DNA from: Lottiidibacillus patelloidae
Lineage (GTDB): Bacteria > Bacillota > Bacilli > Bacillales > SA5d-4
Length of the DNA stretch: 64,000 bases
NCBI RefSeq assembly: GCF_002262935.1
Contig: NZ_NPIA01000001.1
Coordinates: 186,001-250,000 of the forward strand
Reading direction: 5' to 3'
Shown here: one piece after another, positions 43,679-50,818 of the stretch
Numbering within the stretch: position 1 is the first letter of the stretch
Layout of the letters: each line of letters begins with the position of its first letter
Notes under the pieces: model-generated
The model's database searches: none
What the model was told of the DNA's origin: nothing
Seen by the model: only the letters and a program-made list of their open reading frames with translations
Program-made: the position numbers and the translations under genes

Positions 43679-44503
43679 CTATCTTCTTTTTTTATTTAAC
43701 AATAAAGCCTCTTCTAAATATAATGCCACACCATCTTCTTCATTACTCTTCGTCGTGAAGTTAGCAATTGTTTTAACAGAATCTATACCGTTCCCCATTG
43801 CAACGCCTTGGCCAGCATAATCAAGCATTTCTAAATCATTGTCTTCATCACCGAAAGCGATGACTTTATCTGGAGTAATATTATAATATTTTGCAATTCT
43901 ATCTAGTCCATATGCTTTATGGATCCCAGTTTGGACTATTTCAATGACATTCCAAGGGGCACCCCAAGTACGATGTTCAATAACATCTGCATGAACTTCT
44001 TTTAAGTGGGAACGAATAGCATCTAATTGTTCATCGTGAGGATGAATAAGAAGTGATGTTGGGTCTTCTGCTAGTAGTTCATGTAAATTTCCGGTTTTAA
44101 TGAGCGGATTCCCTGCTGAAAAAATTTCTTTAATACTTTGATCATCATTTTGTAAGTATACGTCGTCTAAAACTTCAGCTAAGATGTTTCGTACATTAAA
44201 CGGTTGTAGTGCATGAATGATTTCACGAGCAGTATTTAGTTCAAGTGGACTATGGTGGTGATCCCAACTAGTATCTAACGGGTGATGTGTATAAGCCCCA
44301 TTAAAGTTGACCATTGGTGTATTTAGGGCCAGTTCATGATAGTACATGGAACTTGCTCTATGTGGACGTCCTGTAGCGATGACTACGATATGTCCTTGTT
44401 CACGAGCTTGCTGAATTACTTGTTTAGAGCGTAATGATATTGTTTTTTTATCAGTTAATAACGTCCCATCTAAATCGAGAGCAATTAAATGTCTATTTTT
44501 CAT
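43679..44503 (-). CDS. yitU: Cof-type HAD phosphatase
   Basis: A 274-residue HAD-IIB phosphatase. Motif I ALDLDGTLLTDKKTIS (about 8-23), motif II ATGRPH (about 43), motif III Lys near IHKAYGLDRIA, and motif IV IAFGDEDNDLEMLDYAGQGVAMGN (about 214-237). Likely a sugar- or flavin-type phosphate phosphatase. Divergent to yitV-like gene, as in B. subtilis where yitU and yitV are neighbours; the symbol rests on this order. Confidence 0.85.
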   Translation of the reverse strand: MKNRHLIALDLDGTLLTDKKTISLRSKQVIQQAREQGHIVVIATGRPHRASSMYYHELALNTPMVNFNGAYTHHPLDTSWDHHHSPLELNTAREIIHALQPFNVRNILAEVLDDVYLQNDDQSIKEIFSAGNPLIKTGNLHELLAEDPTSLLIHPHDEQLDAIRSHLKEVHADVIEHRTWGAPWNVIEIVQTGIHKAYGLDRIAKYYNITPDKVIAFGDEDNDLEMLDYAGQGVAMGNGIDSVKTIANFTTKSNEEDGVALYLEEALLLNKKRR

Positions 44504-44651
44504 TTATTGTCACCTACATGTATTCTAGATTTTAGAAAAAAAGCGAATGTATACTATTATAGCTTGAATTTATAGAAAATTCAATTTAGTAAAATTTGGT
44601 TAAATAACAAGTTAGAAAGTGGTATCATAAAATAGAGAAGGGGGAAGAGAC

Positions 44652-45422
44652 ATGATTACAATTGTTCATGAACATATTAATGGTAATCCTATTCTTCATG
44701 TTTGCAAAGAAGAACTGCGTAACGAAAAATTACCATTAGTTATTTTTTCTCATGGATTTACAAGTGCGAAAGAACATAATCTCCATTTTGCTTATCTACT
44801 AGCAGAAGAAAATATGCGTGTTATCTTACCGGATGCGATTCACCATGGCGAAAGGGAGAATAATATATCTGAAAAAAAGCGAGCTTTATCATTCTGGGAT
44901 ATCGTTATTAATCAAATTAGTGAACTTTATAATATTAAAGAAGCATATCAGATGAAAAATTTAATCCTAGAAGATAAAATAGCAATAGGTGGGACATCTA
45001 TGGGAGCTATCATATCACTAGGTGCGTTGTCCCAATATAAATGGATTAAAGCAGCTATTTCATATATGGGAACCCCTTATTATCAACACTTTGCAACAGC
45101 TCAACTGGAACAGTTACAATCAGATAAGCAATTAAGCAGTGAAGTAAATATGAATGAGCTCGCATTGAAAGTTGAGCAACTGGCAATCTTTGAACTTACG
45201 AATAAACTTGATCATGTAAAACCAACCCCGCTGTTTTTGTGGCATGGGAAAAAGGATAATGTCGTTCCATTCCAATATAGTGAAAAATTATATGAAACAC
45301 TTCAACAAAAAGTAGATTGGAAAGACAATGTTACTTTTGTAGCTGATGAACATAGTGACCATAAAGTATCAAGATCAGCACTAATACAAAGTATTAATTG
45401 GTTAGTAAACACATTAAATTAA
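44652..45422 (+). CDS. yitV: Alpha/beta-hydrolase esterase, YitV-like
   Basis: A 256-residue esterase. Nucleophile Ser in IGGTSMGAIIS (about 115-125), acid Asp in WHGKKDNVVPF (about 196-206) and His in DEHSDHKVS (about 235-243) form the triad; HGFTSAKEHN is the oxyanion region. B. subtilis YitV has similar length and the same neighbours. Natural ester unknown. AAGGGGGAAG precedes ATG 44652. yitW-like gene follows after 24 bases. Confidence 0.85.
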   Translation: MITIVHEHINGNPILHVCKEELRNEKLPLVIFSHGFTSAKEHNLHFAYLLAEENMRVILPDAIHHGERENNISEKKRALSFWDIVINQISELYNIKEAYQMKNLILEDKIAIGGTSMGAIISLGALSQYKWIKAAISYMGTPYYQHFATAQLEQLQSDKQLSSEVNMNELALKVEQLAIFELTNKLDHVKPTPLFLWHGKKDNVVPFQYSEKLYETLQQKVDWKDNVTFVADEHSDHKVSRSALIQSINWLVNTLN

Positions 45423-45446
45423 TATAATTTGAAAGGAGTTTTTTTG

Positions 45447-45761
45447 ATGAGTAATCATGAAGAAGTAAAAGAACAAATTATGGGTCAACTCGAAACAGTT
45501 ACAGACCCAGAACTTCACATTGATATCGTTAACTTAGGTTTAGTGTATGACGTTGAAATTGATGATGAGGGTAAAACAGTAATAACAATGACATTAACTT
45601 CAATGGGGTGTCCTCTTGCCGGAACGATTGTTGCTGATGTAAAGAAATCTTTAGAAGATATACCTGAAGTTAAGGAAGTTGATGTGAATATTGTTTGGAA
45701 TCCACCATGGACAAAGGACAAAATGTCTCGATTTGCAAAAATAGCTTTAGGAATTCAATAA
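45447..45761 (+). CDS. yitW: MIP18/DUF59-family iron-sulphur assembly factor
   Basis: A 104-residue DUF59 protein. ETVTDPELHIDIVNLGLVYDV (about 12-32) and TSMGCPLAGTIVADV with its conserved Cys (about 58) are diagnostic. Family members help load Fe-S clusters. ATG 45447 with AAAGGAG nine bases upstream; the earlier TTG is rejected. Followed by a redox selenoprotein candidate, which suits a redox or metal-centre role. Confidence 0.85.
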   Translation: MSNHEEVKEQIMGQLETVTDPELHIDIVNLGLVYDVEIDDEGKTVITMTLTSMGCPLAGTIVADVKKSLEDIPEVKEVDVNIVWNPPWTKDKMSRFAKIALGIQ

Positions 45762-45818
45762 GAGTATATTTGGCTGAGAGTTCGTAATAATGACTTTATT
45801 TTAATTGGAGGATATATT

Positions 45819-46349
45819 GTGAAAAAGTTAATAAAAGTTAGTACACTTCTCTTTTTTCTGACATTACTTCCTTTATTAGCAAGCTGTGGTACTTCAGATA
45901 AAACTGGAAATACAAATGACATGCCAATCACATTAAAAAATCAAGATGGACAAGAAGTTCAAGTACCAATTGATAATAAGCCTACAGTTATTTTCTTCTT
46001 TACAACACACACCTGAGGACATTGTCAAAAGCAACTCGTGCAGTTGCATGAAAATCTCGATCTATTTGAAGACATAAACGTTAAAGTTGCAACAGCTAGT
46101 TCTGAGGACGTAACGAATACAAAGAAAATATATAGTGACTTTGCAGCCTACTTCTCAAATGTTATTCCTTTCTTATCAGACCCGGAATTTAAGTTAATAG
46201 ATTATATGGATATGAAACATGGCGATGTAGCATACCGTGGTTATGGGATTTTAGATGAAGATGGGAACCTAGTCTACTCTAAAATAGATGATTACTGGGG
46301 AGACAATATTGAAGAAACTGTCCAAGAAATTAAAGAAAAGCTAAAGTAA
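45819..46349 (+). CDS. Thioredoxin-like lipoprotein, selenoprotein candidate with in-frame TGA
   Basis: GTG 45819 (GGAGG seven bases upstream) to TAA 46349: 176 residues with one TGA at 46014-46016 (residue 66). Signal peptide MKKLIKVSTLLFFLTLLPLL with LASC lipobox, then MPITLKNQDGQEVQVPIDN and TVIFFFTTHT-U-GHCQKQLVQL, SDPEFKLIDYMDMKHGDVAYRGYG. The fold is TlpA/ResA- or Prx-like, with UxxC in place of CxxC. Fourteen bases past the TGA is a hairpin GCAACT/AGTTGC. Located on the outside of the membrane; probably a thiol-disulphide enzyme. The ORF after the TGA has no start of its own near 46017. Confidence 0.88.
46014..46047 (+). promoter_or_regulatory. Bacterial SECIS-like element of the thioredoxin-like gene
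   Basis: TGA 46014-46016, 14 bases, GCAACT (46031-46036), loop CGTGC (46037-46041), AGTTGC (46042-46047). Perfect 6-bp stem; G at loop position 2; loop starts 20 bases after the TGA, identical spacing to the peroxiredoxin-like gene. Confidence 0.82.
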
Positions 46350-46408
46350 TTCTAAAAATATAAGCGTTCATATATTTGTTAATTATTTTAAATTTTCACT
46401 CAAAATAC

Positions 46409-46437
46409 TTGTACAATGTAATAAAAAAATGTAATAT
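46409..46437 (+). promoter_or_regulatory. Sigma-A-like promoter in the gap after the thioredoxin-like gene
   Basis: TTGTAC (46409-46414), 17-base spacer, TAATAT (46432-46437), close to the TTGACA-17-TATAAT consensus. No gene on the plus strand follows, only the terminator at 46489-46526. Confidence 0.55.
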
Positions 46438-46443
46438 AAATAC

Positions 46444-46526
46444 TAAGCCAAATGTTTTTGTGTAGACAGGCAAAAAGGCTGGCTGTTTCTTGAGGACTTC
46501 CCGTTTTAAGTTCTCAAGGCTTTTTT
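46444..46526 (+). ncRNA. Candidate small RNA of about 80 nt
   Basis: A plausible promoter at 46409-46437 would start a transcript near 46444 that ends at a strong terminator, CTTGAGGACTT / AAGTTCTCAAG (46489-46518; one G-U-type mismatch), followed by T8. No ORF is visible between them. It could also be the late terminator of the thioredoxin-like gene. No known RNA family recognised. Confidence 0.4.
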
Positions 46527-46581
46527 TTGTCTTTTTTTAAAAAAATGGGAAATAATTGCAAAAAAATTATAAATATCATAT

Positions 46582-46610
46582 AAAAAAACCGCTAAATTAG
46601 CGGTTTTTTC
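46582..46610. terminator. Bidirectional terminator
   Basis: Stem AAAACCGCTAA / TTAGCGGTTTT, immediately before the uppP stop; serves the minus-strand uppP. Confidence 0.8.
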
Positions 46611-46615
46611 TTTTT

Positions 46616-47437
46616 CTACATGAAAAGTATTGTTAAAGTTCCTGCAATGAAACAGTATAAGGAGAAGTAGACTAAGTTACCTTTAGCCATTACTCTCATA
46701 AACCAAAGCAATGAATAGTATGAAGCAATAATTGAACCAATAAATGCTAATAAATATGGCAACCATAAAGTGTCAAGCATAGGATCGTTAATTATTTCTG
46801 TTCCCTCTAGTAAAAATGTCCCCACACTAACTGGTATGAATAGTAAGAATGAAAACCTAAGTGCAGTTTCTTGCTTCATGCCAAGTCCCATAGCAGCAAC
46901 GATTGTAGCTCCAGAACGGCTAATCCCAGGAATTAATGCGATAGCTTGAGCAAATCCAACTATGAAGGCATCTCTAACAGACAATTCACTATCTAATTTT
47001 CTACCCTTTAAATTACGGATAAACCATAAAGCAAAACCAGTTACAATTAATGCAAAACCAATCACTTTTACATCTTTAAAGTATGCTCCAATTGCATCGC
47101 CGAAAAGCAATCCAATCACAGCAGCTGGAATTGTTCCAATAATTAAGTAAATAATAAACATAAAATCAGCTTTTGCCTTTTCGTTCCTTGAAGAAATGAA
47201 GGAAAGACCGTTTGCAATTAAACGATAAAGATCTTTTCGATAAATAATTAAAATAGCAATTAATGATCCAAAATTAACTAACACTTCAAAGCTTAAACCT
47301 TTAATTGTTAGGCCAAATATATGTTCAGCTAACACTAAATGTCCACTTGATGAGATGGGGATTGGCTCTGTGAATCCTTGAAATAGTCCTAAAAAGCAAT
47401 ATTTTAGTAAAATAATTAATTTTTCTCCATACTCCAT
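46616..47437 (-). CDS. uppP: Undecaprenyl-diphosphatase (BacA/UppP)
   Basis: A 273-residue polytopic membrane enzyme. The two catalytic motifs are [18 protein letters not shown] (about 20-37) and [18 protein letters not shown] (about 165-182). It dephosphorylates undecaprenyl pyrophosphate to recycle the lipid carrier for cell-wall synthesis. The first motif reads [11 protein letters not shown] rather than the common TEFLPVSSTGH, so it is a divergent paralogue. GGAGGAAA before ATG 47437. Confidence 0.9.
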   Translation of the reverse strand: MEYGEKLIILLKYCFLGLFQGFTEPIPISSSGHLVLAEHIFGLTIKGLSFEVLVNFGSLIAILIIYRKDLYRLIANGLSFISSRNEKAKADFMFIIYLIIGTIPAAVIGLLFGDAIGAYFKDVKVIGFALIVTGFALWFIRNLKGRKLDSELSVRDAFIVGFAQAIALIPGISRSGATIVAAMGLGMKQETALRFSFLLFIPVSVGTFLLEGTEIINDPMLDTLWLPYLLAFIGSIIASYYSLLWFMRVMAKGNLVYFSLYCFIAGTLTILFM

Positions 47438-47598
47438 TTTATTATTTCCTCCGCTATTTTCTTTTCTATGTATCCTTACTATATATATTATTCAAATGTA
47501 AAACCATCACTCAGTTTTGTAAAGGGCTATATGAAAAATAATAAAAGTTAGCAATTAGTGACATACTATTTCAGAATCCTGTGAAAAGGGGTGATTTT

Positions 47599-47778
47599 TT
47601 GGGACAAAGAAGACAATTTAATCCAGGAGATAAAGCACCTAATAATGGATATTATGTAGAAATCGGAGAAACTGGAAGCATGGTGCAAAAGCCTAAACAA
47701 GTGCATTTGAAAGCCGGCGACGAATTCCCAGAAACACAAAACCATAATAGAAAATGGTCTTATAAAAGAAAGCCATAA
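47599..47778 (+). CDS. yjzC: YjzC family protein
   Basis: 59 residues. GQRRQFNPGDKAPNNGYYVE then IGETGSMVQ and AGDEFPETQNHNRKWSYKRK align with B. subtilis YjzC along nearly its whole length. TTG 47599 follows AAGGGGTGA and matches the known N-terminus; the GTG upstream is not used. Function unknown. Confidence 0.9.
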   Translation: MGQRRQFNPGDKAPNNGYYVEIGETGSMVQKPKQVHLKAGDEFPETQNHNRKWSYKRKP

Positions 47779-47824
47779 AAAAAGATAAGTAGAGGGAAAT
47801 TACCTCCCTTTACTTATCTTTTTT
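47779..47824. terminator. Bidirectional terminator
   Basis: AAAAAGATAAGTA / TACTTATCTTTTT stem with an inner AGGGA/TCCCT pair, between convergent yjzC and yjzD. Confidence 0.88.
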
Positions 47825-47829
47825 CCTTG

Positions 47830-48003
47830 TTAAGCAGCTTTATCAGGAATAATCGAACCAATAACAAAAATGGCTACTGAAAAAATAACTGCAACAATAG
47901 TTGCTAATTGGAAGTTATAATCAATTCCTTGCATGTTAGCAATAACATAATTCATCATGTTACTTAATAACAATGCCCAAAATAATGTCCAAAAGAAACG
48001 CAT
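47830..48003 (-). CDS. yjzD: YjzD-like (DUF2929) small membrane protein
   Basis: 57 residues on the minus strand from ATG 48003 after GAGGTG. MRFFWTLFWALLLSNMMNYV and QLATIVAVIFSVAIFVIG form two hydrophobic spans, typical of DUF2929/YjzD. Its position next to yjzC agrees with B. subtilis. Function unknown. Confidence 0.82.
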   Translation of the reverse strand: MRFFWTLFWALLLSNMMNYVIANMQGIDYNFQLATIVAVIFSVAIFVIGSIIPDKAA

Positions 48004-48131
48004 TACATTTTCACCTCATTTACTTCATATGTAAACCAAAGTCGTCTTTATTTTACCACAAAGCATGAAAGAAAATAAATAAGTTTCCTTTGAATAAAAT
48101 AAGTTAATAAAAATTGTAAGGAGAAATAGCG

Positions 48132-48260
48132 ATGGATGTAAAGCTAGAAGAGTTAAAAGCGCTTTTAGAACAAGAAATTGGGAATTTAACAGAGTACGGA
48201 AAAGAAAGAATTATCATTTTGCAAACTGAAATCCTTCATCAAGACGTAAATGGAGAGTAA
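48132..48260 (+). CDS. Small acidic helical protein, unknown
   Basis: 42 residues (MDVKLEELKALLEQEIGNLT then TEYGKERIIILQTEILHQDV) from ATG 48132, AAGGAG eight bases upstream, TAA at 48258. Charged amphipathic helices, so a small regulator or coiled-coil partner is possible. The SxxxD motif of Spo0E-like phosphatases is absent. No family recognised. Confidence 0.55.
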   Translation: MDVKLEELKALLEQEIGNLTEYGKERIIILQTEILHQDVNGE

Positions 48261-48351
48261 AAGTACGAAAACTAGGTATTCCCCTTGTCTTTTTTAATGT
48301 TTATGCATACGTTATAAAGTACGATACATTTCTTTAAGGCGAGGGGAGAGC

Positions 48352-49095
48352 ATGTGTATTAAGGAACGATATTTTATGATTGAAGACCAATGGAATATCA
48401 TTCATCTTCCCCATAAACCAAATGGATTTGGCGTGATGATCATAGGTGATACGAACCATTACGTTGATAAGAGGTCCTCGTTATGGATGCAAAATAGTGA
48501 ACGTAGACACCTGATTCAAGATTTATTAGATAAAGGGTATACTGTTTTTTATTCAAATTTGTTCGGTCGACATTGGGGAAGTAAAAACGCATTGGATGTG
48601 AGTGTTAAGCTTTATCATCATGTGATGAAAAATGAAATACTAAACAAAAAAATTCACTTATTGGTAGAAGGAATGGGTGGCCTTTTAGCTTTGAAGCTAA
48701 TGGAAACACTAGGCGAAAATATTCGTTCTACAGTTATGATAAATCCTTGTCTTTTCTTAAAGGCTCATTTTAATCGTGAAAAAACTAATAAATTATTTTA
48801 TAAACGATTGAAACGTGAAATTTCTATAGCATATGAAGTAGATGAAAAAGAAGTTGAAGGTTTGTTAAATAAAGATGAATTTTCTTGTGAAAACTTAAAA
48901 AGTGAAGTTCCTACAAAAATATGGCATGCAGCCAGTGGTAGTAAATACTTGGTAAGTGATCATAGTCGCTGTTATGAATCATTTCGGAAATTATATCAAT
49001 CACCAATTGATTTGTCTTTGCACCTAGCAGATGGACGATTTTCTTTTTCAAAACAAATAACACGATTTTTCAAAACAAATGAAAAAGTATTATAA
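48352..49095 (+). CDS. yjaU: YjaU-like alpha/beta hydrolase, catalytic Ser apparently lost
   Basis: A 247-residue protein in the B. subtilis yjaU position. The nucleophile elbow expected as GxSxG reads HLLVEGMGGLLALKL (about 102-116), with Gly in place of Ser, so it may be a noncatalytic relative. Position before yjaV and comZ supports the name. AGGCGAGGGGAG precedes ATG 48352 closely; the internal ATG at 48376 is an alternative. Terminator follows at 49099-49130. Confidence 0.72.
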   Translation: MCIKERYFMIEDQWNIIHLPHKPNGFGVMIIGDTNHYVDKRSSLWMQNSERRHLIQDLLDKGYTVFYSNLFGRHWGSKNALDVSVKLYHHVMKNEILNKKIHLLVEGMGGLLALKLMETLGENIRSTVMINPCLFLKAHFNREKTNKLFYKRLKREISIAYEVDEKEVEGLLNKDEFSCENLKSEVPTKIWHAASGSKYLVSDHSRCYESFRKLYQSPIDLSLHLADGRFSFSKQITRFFKTNEKVL

Positions 49096-49098
49096 AGT

Positions 49099-49132
49099 AT
49101 CTCTATGCATAAATAGCATAGAGATATTTTTA
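49099..49132 (+). terminator. Terminator after yjaU
   Basis: ATCTCTATGC / GCATAGAGAT 10-bp stem with 7-nt loop and following T-rich run. Confidence 0.85.
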
Positions 49133-49200
49133 TGTTCCGTTCTAAACGATTTACACATACCAATATTATGTAGCGAGAAAAAAATGAGTAGGTGCTAAAG

Positions 49201-49992
49201 ATGAAAGCATTAATTACAAATGTATTTAATAATATTAATTTTGAATTATGTTGTCGTATGTTAGAAGAAGGAAATGAAGTAATTGGCATTGATCAAATGA
49301 ACAATAGTGAAGATTTAAGCTTTAAAGAAGAAAAGTACATGCATATAGGAAGGAATGCTAACTTTCATTTTATTGATGGCAAATCTGATAACTTTTCAGT
49401 TTATACACGGAAAAAATTACGTGATATTGATGTTATTTTCCAAATTCCGCAAAATGATGATAAGACATATTATAAGGCAAAGGAAAATAGTGCCCAAGTT
49501 AAATTACTACTAAAACTAGCAAAGGAAAATAATGCAAGAATTGTCTACTTATCATCATATGAAGTATACGGGAGCCTTTATGGAGAAATAAATGAAGATA
49601 CCGGTAAGAAACCGAAGACTCCGTTTGGGTTACGACTATTTTACGAAGAGGAAATAGTTCAAGAGCAAAAAGATATACCTTACGTAATTATTCGAACTCC
49701 AGTAATTTATGGTCATTGGGTTTCAAAAAAAAAGTTAGTAAATATGAAAGCTAGTGACGTTATATTTGTTGATGACGCTGTTCAGGCAATGTTGCTCGCT
49801 TCTGAGACGAAATATGTTAATGAAGTATTCAATTTAACAACTCGCTCAGGAGGGATTAGCAGGACATATCGAATTGATGGAACAAAAGCTAAGGAATTAC
49901 TCGGGTTTAAACAAACGGTATCACTAGAAAAAGGAAAGCGAATACTTTATAATGCAGTAAATAGTAATAAGAAAGAAAATGAAGATAATTAA
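49201..49992 (+). CDS. yjaV: YjaV-like NAD-dependent epimerase/dehydratase family protein with degenerate NAD loop
   Basis: A 263-residue protein. The family layout is clear (YLSSYEVYGSLYGEINEDTG, IIRTPVIYGHW, YVNEVFNLTTRSGG), but the N-terminal nucleotide motif that is normally TGxxGxIG reads ITNVFNNINFELCC, lacking all three glycines. NAD binding is therefore doubtful; a structural or binding role is possible. Same neighbours as B. subtilis yjaV (yjaU before, comZ after). ATG 49201 after AGGTGC. Confidence 0.78.
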   Translation: MKALITNVFNNINFELCCRMLEEGNEVIGIDQMNNSEDLSFKEEKYMHIGRNANFHFIDGKSDNFSVYTRKKLRDIDVIFQIPQNDDKTYYKAKENSAQVKLLLKLAKENNARIVYLSSYEVYGSLYGEINEDTGKKPKTPFGLRLFYEEEIVQEQKDIPYVIIRTPVIYGHWVSKKKLVNMKASDVIFVDDAVQAMLLASETKYVNEVFNLTTRSGGISRTYRIDGTKAKELLGFKQTVSLEKGKRILYNAVNSNKKENEDN

Positions 49993-50019
49993 TGATGAAT
50001 AAAGTAAGGTGGTATAGCA

Positions 50020-50193
50020 ATGGATCAAGATATGAATATGCAATTTATGAGCATTGTAATGAAACATTTACCAGAGGCAAAACAATTATTAGATGACCAA
50101 GGAATAGAATTAAACATGGAAGCAATGCAACCTGTAATGAACTTATTGCTTAAGGTCATGAATGAAGCATATGAATTAGGAAAGGCAGAGTAA
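50020..50193 (+). CDS. comZ: ComG operon repressor ComZ
   Basis: 57 residues. VMKHLPEAKQLLDDQGIELN then MEAMQPVMNLLLKVMNEAYE align well with ComZ, the small repressor of late competence genes in B. subtilis. AAGGTGG precedes ATG 50020. The competence regulator gene med, adjacent in B. subtilis, is not here. A short membrane protein follows after 30 bases. Confidence 0.9.
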   Translation: MDQDMNMQFMSIVMKHLPEAKQLLDDQGIELNMEAMQPVMNLLLKVMNEAYELGKAE

Positions 50194-50223
50194 ATTTTTA
50201 AAGCATGGAAGGTTTGACTTTTC

Positions 50224-50361
50224 TTGAAAATAATCCTCACAATTATTCTAATCTCACTTATAGCGTTTATAGCTTCATTTTTTATTAAAAAATCAGCAAT
50301 ATTACTTTTAGCGATTTTTTTATTTTTTTTCTATATGTATTTGAAAAATAAGGGGAGCTAA
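50224..50361 (+). CDS. Small hydrophobic protein, unknown
   Basis: 45 residues from TTG 50224 (MKIILTIILISLIAFIASFF, then KKSAILLLAIFLFFFYMYLK) to TAA 50359-50361. Two hydrophobic spans. GGAAGG 11 bases upstream is acceptable but not ideal. Terminator overlaps its end. Moderate support only. Confidence 0.5.
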   Translation: MKIILTIILISLIAFIASFFIKKSAILLLAIFLFFFYMYLKNKGS

Positions 50362-50383
50362 CCTAAATTGGTTAGCTTCCTCT
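50352..50383. terminator. Bidirectional terminator
   Basis: AGCTAACC / GGTTAGCT stem with flanking GGG/CCT pairs between the small hydrophobic gene and a convergent gene. Confidence 0.8.
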
Positions 50384-50664
50384 TATTTTTTCTTGAATAA
50401 TTCAAGTAATGGGGACAATTGTTTAACGACTGGGCCAAGTTCATTGGCTAATGACATCATATTATTAATGTTGTTTGCAAGTGATTCAATATCAACATTT
50501 TGTAATTGTTGTTGTAACGAATTTTGTAAAGATCCTGGTTGATTCATATTTTGTGGTTGATTTTGCGTTGGAGGAGGAAATTCACCACCAAACATTAACT
50601 GAGAAAAAGGGTCTTCAAATTGTTGATTATAATGATTTTTTTGCTGTTTATCCACACTACTCAC
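50383..50664 (-). CDS. Gln/Asn-rich small protein, unknown
   Basis: A 93-residue protein. The first 60 residues are rich in Gln, Asn and Pro (FPPPTQNQPQNMNQPGS) and probably disordered; the last third (NNINNMMSLANELGPVVKQL) is helical. Looks like a small coat- or surface-associated protein, but no family is certain. GGAGGTGAG precedes ATG 50664. Divergent from fabH. Confidence 0.65.
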   Translation of the reverse strand: MSSVDKQQKNHYNQQFEDPFSQLMFGGEFPPPTQNQPQNMNQPGSLQNSLQQQLQNVDIESLANNINNMMSLANELGPVVKQLSPLLELFKKK

Positions 50665-50733
50665 CTCCAGTTGAAGTTCATTGAATATAGGTTGAACCCC
50701 TTAGTACTTAATATATGTGTATAGGGATTTATT

Positions 50734-50765
50734 GATTGGACAAAATGACGATTATCATTTATATT
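50734..50765 (+). promoter_or_regulatory. Predicted fabH-fabF promoter
   Basis: TTGGAC (50734-50739) and TATATT (about 50760-50765) with a roughly 18-20-base spacer, directly ahead of the FapR-like box. Weak -35. Confidence 0.45.
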
Positions 50766-50781
50766 AGTACCAAGTCATAAT
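50763..50781 (+). promoter_or_regulatory. FapR-like operator upstream of fabH
   Basis: ATTAGTACCAAGTCATAAT resembles the B. subtilis FapR palindrome built on ATTAGTACC with a degenerate right arm. It overlaps the predicted -10 region of fabH-fabF, where FapR acts as repressor released by malonyl-CoA. Binding is inferred from position and similarity. Confidence 0.72.
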
Positions 50782-50818
50782 AATAAGTAATAGAAACTGA
50801 TACAAAGGGGTTCTTAAT

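Noticed and set aside
45819-46349. UGA read as tryptophan (alternative genetic code)
   Set aside because: TGA is used as the normal stop by addB, oppD and others, and all three internal TGA sites sit at cysteine, not tryptophan, positions of the families.
46038-46349. Separate short gene starting inside the thioredoxin-like frame
   Set aside because: The reported start is an internal Met or Leu-type codon with no ribosome-binding site, and the fold needs the N-terminal half.
46444-46526. tRNA-Sec or other tRNA
   Set aside because: No acceptor stem, UCA anticodon loop or CCA-type end is visible; only a terminator hairpin is clear.
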